Shown one piece after another: positions 34,016-43,452 of a stretch of DNA of 64,000 bases (its first letter is position 1; every line of letters begins with the position of its first letter). The position numbers and the translations under genes are program-made. This DNA comes from Flavobacteriales bacterium UBA6770 (GTDB taxonomy: Bacteria; Bacteroidota; Bacteroidia; Flavobacteriales_G; Salibacteraceae): the NCBI GenBank assembly GCA_905181875.1, contig CAJIZH010000003.1:1034419-1098418 (forward strand), written 5' to 3'. The notes below the pieces were generated by a model. The model did no database searches. It was not told where the DNA came from and saw nothing but the letters and a program-made list of their open reading frames with translations.

Positions 34016-34975
34016 ATGAAAAAACTATTGTTAGTAATTGCTACATTTTCTTTTGTATTTACTTTAAATGCTCAAGATGAAACAGCACCAGCAGCTGACA
34101 CTAATGCTGACGAAATAAGTCCCTGGACAAGAGAGGGGTTATTTAACATTTCTATCTCTCAAACAGCATTAATCAACTGGGCTGCTGGGGGACAAAATTC
34201 ATATTCTGGAAATGCTTTATTGAAGTATTCGGCAAACTATAAAAAAGGACTTTGGAAATGGAAAAATGACATCGTGTTGGGTTATGGCGGATTGGCACAA
34301 GGAGATATTCCGTGGCAAAAAACGGATGATAGATTAGAACTTAATTCTAAAGTCATTAGAAATAGTGCTGAAGAAAGTGACTGGGCTTATTCAGCTTTTT
34401 TGAACTTTAGAACTCAGTTTATGGACGGATTTAAGCTTCCTAATGATTCTAATATTATATCAACATGGATGGCTCCGGGGTACTTAACTTTTGGTCTAGG
34501 TATGGACTATTCACCAAACGAGTTTTTCTCGGCAAATATTTCACCAGTTGCAGGGAAATTCACTTTTGTGTCTAACACTAATTTAGCAAATGCTGGTGCT
34601 TTTGGAGTTACTGCAGCTGTCTATGATGAGGTTACAGGTGAAAAAATCAGTGATGGAGAGGCTTTTCGTTTTGAGTTAGGAGGTCACATCAGCATGCAAT
34701 TTAAAAAAGAGATTGTTAAAAACGTTGAGTTGGATACTAAGCTGAATCTTTTCTCAAACTACTTAGAGGAGCCGGGAAATATTGATGTAAACTGGGATTT
34801 GCTATTAAACATGAAAGTGAATGAGTGGTTAAGTGCAAGCTTAATTTGTAATTTAATTTACGATCATGATATTGATATAGCGGTAGATGACAATAATGAT
34901 GGCGTATTGGAAAGATCGGGGCCAAGAACTCAATTTAAAGAGGTTTTAGGTGTTGGCATCAACGTGAAGTTTTAG
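34016..34975 (+). CDS. DUF3078 domain-containing outer-membrane protein
   Basis: A 319 aa exported protein with signal peptide (about 1-20, ending LNAQ). The DUF3078 body contains WTREGLFNISISQTALINWA and KTDDRLELNSK, with many alternating hydrophobic and aromatic strands and a terminal Phe (VGINVKF), consistent with a beta-barrel in the outer membrane. The function of the family is unknown. It lies between mscS and GH3 with short gaps (18 and 11 bases), probably as one operon. Confidence 0.88.
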   Translation: MKKLLLVIATFSFVFTLNAQDETAPAADTNADEISPWTREGLFNISISQTALINWAAGGQNSYSGNALLKYSANYKKGLWKWKNDIVLGYGGLAQGDIPWQKTDDRLELNSKVIRNSAEESDWAYSAFLNFRTQFMDGFKLPNDSNIISTWMAPGYLTFGLGMDYSPNEFFSANISPVAGKFTFVSNTNLANAGAFGVTAAVYDEVTGEKISDGEAFRFELGGHISMQFKKEIVKNVELDTKLNLFSNYLEEPGNIDVNWDLLLNMKVNEWLSASLICNLIYDHDIDIAVDDNNDGVLERSGPRTQFKEVLGVGINVKF

Positions 34976-34986
34976 GACTACATTTG

Positions 34987-36492
34987 ATGTCCCTTATGGG
35001 TATTAAAGCATATATAGCAAAACATTATGCAGCCTTTTTGGTTAATAAATCTAAGAAGACTGTTTTGCATCCTATTGATGCTCAGCGAAGGGTCTTTAAA
35101 GATTTGATTTCAAGAGCTCATGATACTAAATTTGGCAAAGACCACCAATTTAGTTTGATTTCAGATTATGAATCTTTTAAGAAAAACGTTCCATTGCGTG
35201 AATATGAAGATTTTAAAATTTACATAGATGCAATGTTGAATGAAGAGGAGAACGTGCTTTGGCCGGGGTTTCCAATTTATATCTGTAAAACATCAGGTAC
35301 AACCTCTGGTGCTAAGTTTATTCCTATTTCAAAAGAGTCCATCAGCAATCATATAAATTCAGCGAAATTGGCTCTTTTGTATTACATCCACAGTACAGGT
35401 AAATCTGATTTTGTAGATGGAAAAATGATCTTTCTTCAGGGTAGTCCATTATTGGATATTAAAGGAAAAATTAAGCTTGGTCGATTAAGTGGAATTGTAG
35501 CGAATCACGTACCTAAATACTTGCAAAAGAATCGACTTCCAAGTATGAAAACTAATTGCATTGAAGATTGGGAAACTAAAGTTGATAAAATTGTAAAGGA
35601 AACAAAAGCGGAAGACCTGAGACTCATTAGTGGAATTCCCTCATGGGTTCAAATGTATTTTGAGCGATTAATTAAGAGTGCAGACCAGCCAGATATCAAA
35701 TCTATTTTTCCAAATTTTTCATTATTTGTTTATGGAGGCGTAAACTTTGAACCGTATCGGCCGGTATTCGAGAAATTAATTGGAAAAAGTATCCCATCTG
35801 TAGAAACCTATCCTGCTTCAGAAGGGTTTATTGCATTTCAGGACGAGCAAAATTCAGAAGGATTATTGCTCGTTGTTAATGACGGTATTTTCTATGAGTT
35901 TATCCCGACAAGTGAATACGGCTCAGAAAATCCAACTCGACTAAGTTTAGCGCAAGTGAAATTAGGTGTAAACTATGCTATTGTACTAAATACCAATGCT
36001 GGACTATGGGGCTATGTAATTGGCGATACCGTCAAGTTTGTTTCAAAAAAGCCCTATCGAATTGTTGTTTCAGGAAGAATCAAACATTTTACTTCTGCAT
36101 TTGGAGAACATGTAATTGGCGAAGAGGTAGAAAAGGCCCTTAAGATGGCAATGCAAAAACAAGGCGGATCGATCAAAGAGTTTCATGTATCGCCTCAAAT
36201 TAAGCCTTTTGACGGGTTACCCTATCACGAGTGGTTTATTGAATTTGAAGAGCAACCAAAAGACCCAATTGAATTTTCTAAAGAAATAGATAATGCATTG
36301 CAAGATCAGAATGTTTATTACAAAGATTTAATTACTGGAAAGGTACTTCGGCCATTAGTGATAAATGAATTGAATAAAGAAGCATTTATGAATGCAATGA
36401 AGTCAAAAGGAAAATTAGGCGGGCAGAATAAAATTCCGAGATTAGCTAATGACCGTCAATTTGCTCAAGAATTGGAAAAATATAAAAAGTAG
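34987..36492 (+). CDS. GH3 auxin-responsive promoter family acyl-adenylase-like protein
   Basis: About 501 aa, GH3 family. In plants these enzymes adenylate and conjugate carboxylic hormones to amino acids; the bacterial substrates are unknown. Visible motifs are YICKTSGTTSGAKFIPIS (ATP-binding P-loop type), YPASEGFIAFQ (second nucleotide motif) and LWGYVIGDTVKFVS (third motif, Asp). The start could be the TTG at 34984, ATG at 34987 or ATG at 34996. ATG 34987 is chosen. It is the third gene after mscS and DUF3078. Confidence 0.88.
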   Translation: MSLMGIKAYIAKHYAAFLVNKSKKTVLHPIDAQRRVFKDLISRAHDTKFGKDHQFSLISDYESFKKNVPLREYEDFKIYIDAMLNEEENVLWPGFPIYICKTSGTTSGAKFIPISKESISNHINSAKLALLYYIHSTGKSDFVDGKMIFLQGSPLLDIKGKIKLGRLSGIVANHVPKYLQKNRLPSMKTNCIEDWETKVDKIVKETKAEDLRLISGIPSWVQMYFERLIKSADQPDIKSIFPNFSLFVYGGVNFEPYRPVFEKLIGKSIPSVETYPASEGFIAFQDEQNSEGLLLVVNDGIFYEFIPTSEYGSENPTRLSLAQVKLGVNYAIVLNTNAGLWGYVIGDTVKFVSKKPYRIVVSGRIKHFTSAFGEHVIGEEVEKALKMAMQKQGGSIKEFHVSPQIKPFDGLPYHEWFIEFEEQPKDPIEFSKEIDNALQDQNVYYKDLITGKVLRPLVINELNKEAFMNAMKSKGKLGGQNKIPRLANDRQFAQELEKYKK

Positions 36493-36499
36493 CTTTCCA

Positions 36500-36530
36500 T
36501 TTGTGGTTGCTTTGATTCCTTCTATTTTTG
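36500..36530 (+). promoter_or_regulatory. Full Bacteroidota promoter: -33 TTTG, 19-nt spacer, -7 TATTTTTG
   Basis: TTTG at 36500-36503 and TATTTTTG at 36523-36530 are separated by 19 nt, the ideal spacing. The ATG at 36552 lies 21 nt downstream. The TTG at 36528 is inside the box, so it is not the start. Confidence 0.7.
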
Positions 36531-36551
36531 CAGCCCACAAAAACTTACAGA

Positions 36552-37067
36552 ATGCTTAATCGGATTATAAAATTTACTCTTATTGCAATTGTTTCTGCAT
36601 CAATGGTTTACGAGTTTTTTCAAGTAAATATTGGTAATGGAATTATGTACCTTCTTTTGGATGGTATAATTGTTCTTTTGCTTTTTAAACACGAAATAAA
36701 CTTGCTTGCATTTCTGCAGATTAGAAGAAGTAAGTTCGATAGTGCAAGAAAAATAATGAGTTGGGTTAAAAAGCCAGAACAAATGCCAATAAAGCAACAA
36801 GCGTATTTTTATTTTTTGAATGGATTGATTGAGAGTCAAAACAATTCAATGACGAAATCTGAAAAACACTTCAAAAAAGCTTTAAATACGGGTCTAAGCA
36901 TGGATCATGACAAAGCAATGGCGAACCTTAATTTGGCTGGAATAGCAATGGCAAGAAGACGTAAGCGAGAGGCAATGAACTACATGGCTCAAGCTAAGAA
37001 ATTCGACAAGGCTAAACTGCTAAGTGACCAAATAAAAATGCTCAAAGGGCAAATGGGAAGAATTTAG
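36552..37067 (+). CDS. Membrane protein with TPR-like C-terminal domain
   Basis: A 171 aa protein of unknown specific role. Two hydrophobic helices (about 5-22 and 30-55) anchor it in the inner membrane. The C-terminal 110 residues are helical and Ala/Lys-rich with TPR-like pairs: QQAYFYFLNGLIESQNN, SEKHFKKALNTGLSM and KAMANLNLAGIAMARRR. Such proteins usually scaffold protein contacts. It is monocistronic behind a textbook promoter. Confidence 0.75.
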   Translation: MLNRIIKFTLIAIVSASMVYEFFQVNIGNGIMYLLLDGIIVLLLFKHEINLLAFLQIRRSKFDSARKIMSWVKKPEQMPIKQQAYFYFLNGLIESQNNSMTKSEKHFKKALNTGLSMDHDKAMANLNLAGIAMARRRKREAMNYMAQAKKFDKAKLLSDQIKMLKGQMGRI

Positions 37068-37161
37068 TCCCGATAAACATTACCCAGTGAATATTATATT
37101 ATTCAACTGCAGTAGTTTAAGTGATTTATAAGCTAAATGTGAGTAATGCTCAAAAAGAGGT

Positions 37162-37565
37162 ATGATGGCAGAGTATCCCAACTTAAGAGTTTTACTTGTA
37201 GAAAGTGATGAGGTAAGCATTTTTGTCATGGAGAAGATTTTAGGCAAGAAGTTTCATTTAACTGTTGCAAGAAATGGAGTTGAAGCACTTCATCTTGCAA
37301 AGCGCAAAATTTTTGATGCGGTGCTTATAGAGATTCGATTGAGCCATAATACTGATGGAATCGAGGTAATGGAGGAATTTAGAAAAGATTGTATTTACCA
37401 TTCAGCCCAAATTTGGGCATATACCGAGGTGCATCTGCAAAAGATGAACCGTATTTTAAAGAATTAGGATTTGGTCGATTCTTCAAAAAGCCAATAAATT
37501 ATACAGAATTGATAAACTTAATTCTAGAAGCACTTCCAGAAAGAGTGAATTCCTCTCAGATTTAA
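37162..37565 (+). pseudogene. Response-regulator receiver domain, frameshifted and lacking the phosphoacceptor Asp
   Basis: A stand-alone CheY-like domain of about 133 aa if restored. The open frame covers 37162-37467. From about 37430 the true C-terminus continues in another frame to the TAA at 37563, with ASAKDEPYFKELGFGRFFKKP (conserved Lys) and LINLILEALPE. The segment that should hold the phosphoacceptor reads DAVLIEIRLSHNTDG, with Glu where Asp is expected. The N-terminal acidic pair is also altered (LLVESDEVS). The substitutions suggest a pseudo-receiver even before the frameshift. Its stop overlaps the convergent barrel gene by 4 bases. Confidence 0.75.
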
Positions 37566-38269
37566 AAAGGAGAAATTGTGAATCCTATTGAGTAAGGAAT
37601 TATTTCATGACCCTTATTCGCTTCGAATAACTGAGTTAATCCGCAATAACCCACTAGACCCAATCGCCCATAGCCGAATCTAGCAGTGATACCGTATCGA
37701 GTCTCGGTAAGGTTGGGTTGAATAAAATCACTAAAACGTCCAGCTTCAGTTCTTGTAGTAGTATAAGATCCTATCCTAAAACCAACTTTAAATCCAAGAG
37801 AGGCCTTCCAGCTATGTCCTTTTATATTTGGTGTTGATCTGAATCTCAATTCAAAAGGAATGTCAAAATAATTAGTGGTGTAGGAGTTTCTTTTAAAAGA
37901 CGAATCTGCATTTACTGAATTAATAGTTTGGAAAGTTGAGTAATCGGCTCCAGATGCAGTATCAATATGCGTGATGAATCCGTCAGTAAAGTATTTTGAA
38001 TGTGAATATCCCAAACCTATAGCACCACTCAATACCTTTGCTTTAAATTGATGATCGTAGAATAATTGAATATTATTTCCATACCCATATTTGAAGTTCA
38101 CGCCATTCGGTGCATTAGATAAATTGTCAAAGGAAATATCCATCAAAAAATTGTCTTTTTTTATTGGACGATTTTTAGATTTAGAAAGTTTAGTATCTAT
38201 TTCTTGAGAAAAAAGAAAACAGTTTACAAAACCAATAAAAAATAAGGATAGAATTAAGCTTTTTGTCAT
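37562..38269 (-). CDS. Outer-membrane beta-barrel protein (PorT-like)
   Basis: A 235 aa exported protein with signal peptide (about 1-21, ending FLFSQ). The body alternates polar and aromatic/hydrophobic residues, with strands such as GNNIQLFYDHQF, YFDIPFELRFRS and GYGRLGLVGYC, and ends in IGFTISPF, a C-terminal aromatic typical of outer-membrane barrels. It resembles the PorT/outer-membrane barrel family of Bacteroidota, but I would not equate it with the T9SS component PorT. A TACTTTTG box lies 10 nt before the ATG. Confidence 0.72.
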   Translation of the reverse strand: MTKSLILSLFFIGFVNCFLFSQEIDTKLSKSKNRPIKKDNFLMDISFDNLSNAPNGVNFKYGYGNNIQLFYDHQFKAKVLSGAIGLGYSHSKYFTDGFITHIDTASGADYSTFQTINSVNADSSFKRNSYTTNYFDIPFELRFRSTPNIKGHSWKASLGFKVGFRIGSYTTTRTEAGRFSDFIQPNLTETRYGITARFGYGRLGLVGYCGLTQLFEANKGHEIIPYSIGFTISPF

Positions 38270-38279
38270 AATCAGGCCG

Positions 38280-38287
38280 CAAAAGTA
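38280..38287 (-). promoter_or_regulatory. -7 box (TACTTTTG) for the barrel protein gene
   Basis: Minus-strand TAnnTTTG match ending 10 nt before the ATG at 38269. Confidence 0.55.
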
Positions 38288-38393
38288 ACGTTTTTATGAT
38301 GTGTCTTAATGACTTAACGAATTGAAAGATTGAATTAGTAAATGGAAGCAACCTTTCCTTAATCTAAAACGTTACAACCTCAGTATAAGACGT

Positions 38394-38401
38394 TACTTTT
38401 G
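38394..38401 (+). promoter_or_regulatory. -7 box (TACTTTTG) for the FG-GAP protein gene
   Basis: TAnnTTTG match 22 bases upstream of the ATG at 38424. Confidence 0.55.
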
Positions 38402-38423
38402 AGTAACCTGTAATCACTTTATC

Positions 38424-40745
38424 ATGAAGACAATATATTTCTTAATTTGTACAATAGGCTATCTCACAACCTTTGGCCAATACCTAGATCCCAGGTCTTT
38501 TGGCCGTTATGATTCCATTCAAGTTGAGGCATTTGGAAAAAATTATAAGTTTCCCTGGGTAGGAGGGTTTAATACACCGCAATTCTCAACAATAGATTTG
38601 AATGGTGATAATATCAAAGATCTTTTTGTTTTTGATCGTGATGGTTATGTTGTAAAAACCTTTTTAAACCAAGGAACCCCAAACACAATTGATTACACCT
38701 ATAATGCAGAATACGAGAGCGCCTTCCCACTTATGAAGGACTATGCTCTAGGTTATGATTACGATAACGATGGAAAAACAGATGTTTTCACCTCATTTAA
38801 TGGTGATTTTATGGTTTATAAAAACATTTCGACGGGGCCAAAACCAGAAGATCAGGCATTTAAATTACAGAAATATAAAAGCCCGTTTGATTCTACAAAA
38901 TATGTGGATTTCCTTTCGCATAAATATTATCTAAGTGCCAATCGATATATTTATACTAACGTTTTTAATACAAATGCAGATATTCCGGGTTTAGTTGATA
39001 TTGATGATGATGGCGATATGGATATTCTTGCTTTTGGAAACAATGCTAATAGTATTTCCTTGTACAGAAACATTTCACATGAAACTTATGGGCGACCAGA
39101 TAGTCTTGATTTCAGATGGGAGGACGGTTGTTGGGGCCATTTTGTAGAAGATAATAACTCGTTTCGTTTGTATTTTGGATCATGTAAATCTAGCGGCAGT
39201 TCAGTAACTGCTTCAAATCCGCTAACCCTCCAAAGAGGTAGTCGTCACACTGGGTCCACTATTTTAGTTCATGATTTTGACGATAATGGATTAAAAGATC
39301 TCGTATTAGGTGATGTTTCATTCAATAGCTTGTTGTTGGCATTTAACAACGGAACCAGAGCAGATGCAAGAATGACGGCACAAGACACCGCTTTCCCACG
39401 TTATAATAAGCCAGTTGATGTTCAAATGTTTCCCGCTTCGTTTTATTTCGATTTTAATAATGATGGAAAAAAAGATTTTGTTGCTGCCCCCAATTCGACA
39501 GAATTATTCTCCAACATAGATCAGGTTCATTATTATGAAAATTCAAATAAAAATACCGCACCTGTTTTAGATTTTAAAGGCAATGATTTTCTTATAAATG
39601 ATATGATTGATTTAGGTTCAGATGCCCATCCGCTTTTGATAGATATTGATGGCGATACACTTTTAGACCTTATTGTAGGTAATCGCGGTGTATTTTCTTC
39701 CATCGGAATTTATGAAAGTCGAATAGCTTATTACAAGAATGTAGGAACGAAAACAAACCCTTCTTTCAAATTAATTACAAGAGACTTTCTTAACCTGCCT
39801 AATGCAGTTGATACAGGTTTATACCCCACTGCTGGTGACTTGGATAATGATGGTGATTTAGATTTGCTAATGGGAACTGAAAAAGGGCACTTGTATTTTT
39901 ATGAAAATATTGCGGCAACGTCTGCAGATTCTTGTCAGTTTGTAATTCGAACGACTTCATTCAGCAATTTAATATTTGGAAAGTCGCTTAAACCAACTTT
40001 GTATGATGTTAATAGAGACGGAATGCTAGATGTTGTTTGCGGAGATCAAACGGCTGAGTTGACCTACTACGAAAATGTTGGAACAATTTTAACCCCAGAT
40101 TTTTTACCTTCTACTGCTCTTTACAATTATGGTGGAATATCGTCAAAAGACCTTTGGGGAAGAGGAAACTTATCACCGTATATGGCAAAATTGGACAGCA
40201 ATGGCAAGTTTGATCCAAACGGAAAGGAATATTTGTTTGTTGGAACAGGAACGGGTTATATATATGTTCTGAGTGATATTGATTCAACTACTAGAACCAC
40301 TTCAACTATTATAGACAGTTTTTACGTTTATACAAGAAATGTTAGCATTGCTGGAGGAGATTTAACTGGAGATGCTAAATTAGACTTCACCTTTGGGCAT
40401 AAGACAGGCGGATTGTCTGTTTTACTGAAAGATGGTGGTAATATCATTGTTCAGCCTCCCGCAAAGGAAAAAGAGGATACGTTATCAGTTCAAATAATTA
40501 AAGAGGAGAACGGAAACATTCAGATTTATCCAAACCCAACAAATAATTCATTTACGATTAATGGAATAAGAGGTGATAATAATTCAGCTCAAATTCAACT
40601 TTTTGCAATAAATGGTAGGTTGGAGATACAAGCTGAAGTTATAAATAATACTGAGGTTTCCATGGAAAACCTATCTAATGGAATCTACTTTCTTCAAGTA
40701 AAATCAGAAGCTGGAATTGAGATGATAAAAATTGTCAAGCAATAA
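38424..40745 (+). CDS. FG-GAP/VCBS-repeat T9SS cargo protein
   Basis: A 773 aa secreted protein. A signal peptide (about 1-18) is followed by many calcium-loop repeats of FG-GAP/VCBS type: DLNGDNIKDLFVFDRDG, DYDNDGKTDVF, DIDDDGDMDILAFG, DFNNDGKKDFV, DIDGDTLLDLIVG, DLDNDGDLDLLMG and DVNRDGMLDVVCGD. These build an integrin-like beta-propeller that binds calcium. A type A T9SS sorting domain (IQIYPNPTNNSFTING to the end) directs surface display. It is likely an adhesion or substrate-binding protein. It is a single gene with its own promoter box. Confidence 0.9.
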   Translation: MKTIYFLICTIGYLTTFGQYLDPRSFGRYDSIQVEAFGKNYKFPWVGGFNTPQFSTIDLNGDNIKDLFVFDRDGYVVKTFLNQGTPNTIDYTYNAEYESAFPLMKDYALGYDYDNDGKTDVFTSFNGDFMVYKNISTGPKPEDQAFKLQKYKSPFDSTKYVDFLSHKYYLSANRYIYTNVFNTNADIPGLVDIDDDGDMDILAFGNNANSISLYRNISHETYGRPDSLDFRWEDGCWGHFVEDNNSFRLYFGSCKSSGSSVTASNPLTLQRGSRHTGSTILVHDFDDNGLKDLVLGDVSFNSLLLAFNNGTRADARMTAQDTAFPRYNKPVDVQMFPASFYFDFNNDGKKDFVAAPNSTELFSNIDQVHYYENSNKNTAPVLDFKGNDFLINDMIDLGSDAHPLLIDIDGDTLLDLIVGNRGVFSSIGIYESRIAYYKNVGTKTNPSFKLITRDFLNLPNAVDTGLYPTAGDLDNDGDLDLLMGTEKGHLYFYENIAATSADSCQFVIRTTSFSNLIFGKSLKPTLYDVNRDGMLDVVCGDQTAELTYYENVGTILTPDFLPSTALYNYGGISSKDLWGRGNLSPYMAKLDSNGKFDPNGKEYLFVGTGTGYIYVLSDIDSTTRTTSTIIDSFYVYTRNVSIAGGDLTGDAKLDFTFGHKTGGLSVLLKDGGNIIVQPPAKEKEDTLSVQIIKEENGNIQIYPNPTNNSFTINGIRGDNNSAQIQLFAINGRLEIQAEVINNTEVSMENLSNGIYFLQVKSEAGIEMIKIVKQ

Positions 40746-40801
40746 ATGGAAATAAGTTTTATTATTTCTTTCCGCTAAACCTAAAGGCTTCGATTAGTGT
40801 C

Positions 40802-40809
40802 TACTTTTG
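40802..40809 (+). promoter_or_regulatory. -7 box (TACTTTTG) for DAHP synthase/chorismate mutase
   Basis: TAnnTTTG match ending 9 nt before the ATG at 40819, so the leader would be only a few bases. Confidence 0.6.
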
Positions 40810-40818
40810 TAAGATACC

Positions 40819-41886
40819 ATGTGGAAGACAGAAAAAAATAGACCGTATTTAATTACCGGTCCCTGCAGTGCAGAAAGCGAAGAACAGCTGAATACGATTG
40901 CCGATCAATTGGTTGAACATCAACTAGTGGATATGTTTCGGGCCGGAATATGGAAACCTAGAACTAGACCCGGCTCTTTTGAAGGTTTAGGCGAAAAAGC
41001 CCTACCTTGGTTAAGTGTAATTTCAACAAGGTTAAGCCTTCCAGTTTGTATTGAAGTAGCCAATTCTTCTCATGTTGAGTTGGCCCTAAAAAACAATATT
41101 ACCAATTTTTGGATAGGAGCAAGGACAACCGTAAACCCATTTTATGTGCAAGAAATTGCAGATGCTCTTGTCGGCACAAATGCTTCAGTTTTAGTCAAGA
41201 ACCCTATTCATCCAGATATAGAACTTTGGACAGGAGCCGTTGAGCGATTTCAAAAAGTTAGTGGTGAAAAAGTCGGTGCTATACACCGTGGTTTTTCGTC
41301 GCTTCAAACATCAAAGTATCGTAACATTCCTAGATGGGAGATTCCTTTAGAACTAAAAAGGCGTTTTCCAGAATTATTTATTATGTGTGATGCGAGTCAC
41401 ATTGCAGGAGACAGTAACCTAATTGCTGAGGTTGCTCAAAAATCAATCGATTTAGGTGTTACCGGTTTAATGATTGAAACACACCCAGACCCCGATCAGG
41501 CTTTAAGTGATGCAAAACAACAAGTTACTTCACAGAAGCTAAAGTTGATTATAGAGCAATTGGTTTTAAAATCTAATTCTGCTGGAAGCCAAGTATTTCT
41601 TGATCAACTGGAAGAATTAAGAGCTCAGATAGATAAAATCGATGAAGATATTCTACAAGCAATTTCTTCTAGGCTAGAGCTAACCAAAGAAATTGGATCG
41701 TATAAAAAGGACAATAACGTAACCGTTTTTCAATTAGAAAGATGGAACGAAATTCTTCAAACTCGAGGAATAACAGGAGATAGATTGCATCTTCGAAAAG
41801 AGTTTATTCATAGATTATACGAAACGATTCATTCAGAATCGATTCGTATTCAAACAGAAGTAATAGAAAATGATTTAGCGAGCTAA
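40819..41886 (+). CDS. Bifunctional DAHP synthase / chorismate mutase (type II)
   Basis: A 355 aa fusion acting at two points of aromatic amino-acid synthesis. Residues 1 to about 260 are the DAHP synthase of the KDO8P-synthase-like type, with GPCSAES, FRAGIWKPRTRPGSFEG, LVKNPIHPD and CDASHIAGD. Residues about 265-355 are a helical chorismate mutase of AroQ type (LRAQIDKIDEDILQAISSRLELTKEI). The fusion order is the usual one in Bacteroidota and allows the mutase part to mediate feedback control. The last 12 bases overlap the convergent hemD. Confidence 0.95.
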   Translation: MWKTEKNRPYLITGPCSAESEEQLNTIADQLVEHQLVDMFRAGIWKPRTRPGSFEGLGEKALPWLSVISTRLSLPVCIEVANSSHVELALKNNITNFWIGARTTVNPFYVQEIADALVGTNASVLVKNPIHPDIELWTGAVERFQKVSGEKVGAIHRGFSSLQTSKYRNIPRWEIPLELKRRFPELFIMCDASHIAGDSNLIAEVAQKSIDLGVTGLMIETHPDPDQALSDAKQQVTSQKLKLIIEQLVLKSNSAGSQVFLDQLEELRAQIDKIDEDILQAISSRLELTKEIGSYKKDNNVTVFQLERWNEILQTRGITGDRLHLRKEFIHRLYETIHSESIRIQTEVIENDLAS

Positions 41887-42549
41887 GCTCATAATCATTT
41901 TGTACAAATCAGTTTCTAAATATCCTTTAGAAATTGTTGCAGTAAGACCATGCTTTTCAATCGCCTCAGAAGTTTTATCACCAATGGCTAGACAAATTGT
42001 ATCTGGTCTAATTTCGTGAGTTTGAATATAAGAGTCAACATTACTTGGACTCGAAAACAATATCAAATCAAAGTCAGTTGGAGCAACCCAATTGTTTGGA
42101 AGCGTATTGTAAAATTCAACTTCAGTTACTTGCTTTTTTTCATCTGCCTTTTTAAGGGTTCCAAGTGTTTGACTTCCACAAGGAATAAGCACATTGTCTC
42201 CGTTAGCAACAATTGAAAGAAAGTCTATACTGATGTCTTCAGTTTTAAGACTACTTGATCCAGTGTAGTCAACACGATTAGTCCACTTTTTTACTTCTTT
42301 CGAAGTTCCAGTGCTTAAACCTGCGAACTTATAGTCGCCTAAACTTAAATCTGTGTATGTCTGAAAAAACAATTTCGCGCTTTTAGGCGAATTGAAAAAG
42401 ATCCAGTCTGTTTTTGGCATGCTTGGTAAAGGCTCAATTGCCTCTAACATAATTTGGGATGATGCAACAACATCAAAGCCTTCAGCTAATAAACTTCTTA
42501 CTAGCCATCCACATTCAATCGGTTCTCGTGTTATAAGTATACTCTTCAT
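41875..42549 (-). CDS. hemD: Uroporphyrinogen-III synthase
   Basis: Closes hydroxymethylbilane with ring D inversion to uroporphyrinogen III. The 224 aa protein has the weakly conserved two-domain HemD pattern, with WIFFNSPKSAKLFF and DLILFSSPSNVDSYIQ as the paired family motifs and a C-terminal CLAIGDKTSEAIEKHG. Weak sequence conservation is normal, and the position directly after hemC (5 bases) makes the call secure. It is the third gene of hemA-hemC-hemD. Confidence 0.92.
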   Translation of the reverse strand: MKSILITREPIECGWLVRSLLAEGFDVVASSQIMLEAIEPLPSMPKTDWIFFNSPKSAKLFFQTYTDLSLGDYKFAGLSTGTSKEVKKWTNRVDYTGSSSLKTEDISIDFLSIVANGDNVLIPCGSQTLGTLKKADEKKQVTEVEFYNTLPNNWVAPTDFDLILFSSPSNVDSYIQTHEIRPDTICLAIGDKTSEAIEKHGLTATISKGYLETDLYKMIMSLAR

Positions 42550-42554
42550 AGCGG

Positions 42555-43442
42555 CTAAATTAAATGATTCAAAACTTTTTGAACTAATTTATCAGGGTTT
42601 GTATCAAAAAAATGAGATTGATTTGGTGATTCCTTAACAGTTTTTGCGAAAGAGACCCAAACATTGAACCCTTTTCCCCCTTTTTCGGCATAAGCACCAA
42701 GAGGAAGTTGGCACCCACCGTTGCATCCTTTTAAGATATTTCGTTCAATAGAAATTGCATTGGCAACTTCCGGGTGGTTGATTTTATGTAAAATATTTTT
42801 CAGCTCATGGTCACCTTCTCTAATTTGAAGAGCAAGAACGCCTTGGGCTGGAGCAGGGATAAATTCTTTAATATCCATTTCTACTAACTCGAGGTCAGAT
42901 ACATCAAGTTTCAACCTTGAAATACCAGCATAAGCTAGGATTATCGCATCAAAATCACCATTTCGTAATTTCTGAATTCGAGTTGTAATATTTCCACGTA
43001 TATCCTTAATTGATAAGTCGGGTCTAAAATGCGTTAGCTGCACATGCCGTCTAGCTGAGCTAGTTCCTACAATAGAATTCTGACTCAACTTAAATTTCTT
43101 ACTTGCATCAGCCCGTACTTTGCGCACTAATATTACATCAGCAGGATTTTCTCGATGAGAAACAGCTCCAATCGCGAGTCCTTCAGGTTGTGTGGTTTCT
43201 AAATCTTTGTGAGAGTGAACGGCTAAATCAACAGCATTGTTTAGAAGTTGCTCTTCAATTTCTTTTGTAAAAAACCCTTTTCCTTCAATTTTGTCAAAGC
43301 TCAAGTGCTGAATTGCATCTCCCTTGGTTGTTATTATGGTTATTGAAACTTGATGACCAAATTTCTCTAATTCATTTTTTACAAAGTTGGCTTGCCACAA
43401 TGCTAAGTCACTTCCACGTGAGCCGATTCTAATTATTGACAT
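42555..43442 (-). CDS. hemC: Porphobilinogen deaminase (hydroxymethylbilane synthase)
   Basis: Polymerises four porphobilinogens on a covalently bound dipyrromethane cofactor. It has 295 aa. RIGSRGSDLALWQANFV and HSHKDLETT (catalytic Asp) mark the substrate site, GTSSARRHVQLTHFRPDL follows, and the cofactor cysteine lies in LKGCNGGCQLPLGAYA. It is 10 bases downstream of hemA and 5 bases upstream of hemD, so the three are one operon for the first shared steps of haem synthesis. Confidence 0.97.
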   Translation of the reverse strand: MSIIRIGSRGSDLALWQANFVKNELEKFGHQVSITIITTKGDAIQHLSFDKIEGKGFFTKEIEEQLLNNAVDLAVHSHKDLETTQPEGLAIGAVSHRENPADVILVRKVRADASKKFKLSQNSIVGTSSARRHVQLTHFRPDLSIKDIRGNITTRIQKLRNGDFDAIILAYAGISRLKLDVSDLELVEMDIKEFIPAPAQGVLALQIREGDHELKNILHKINHPEVANAISIERNILKGCNGGCQLPLGAYAEKGGKGFNVWVSFAKTVKESPNQSHFFDTNPDKLVQKVLNHLI

Positions 43443-43452
43443 TAATAAACAG

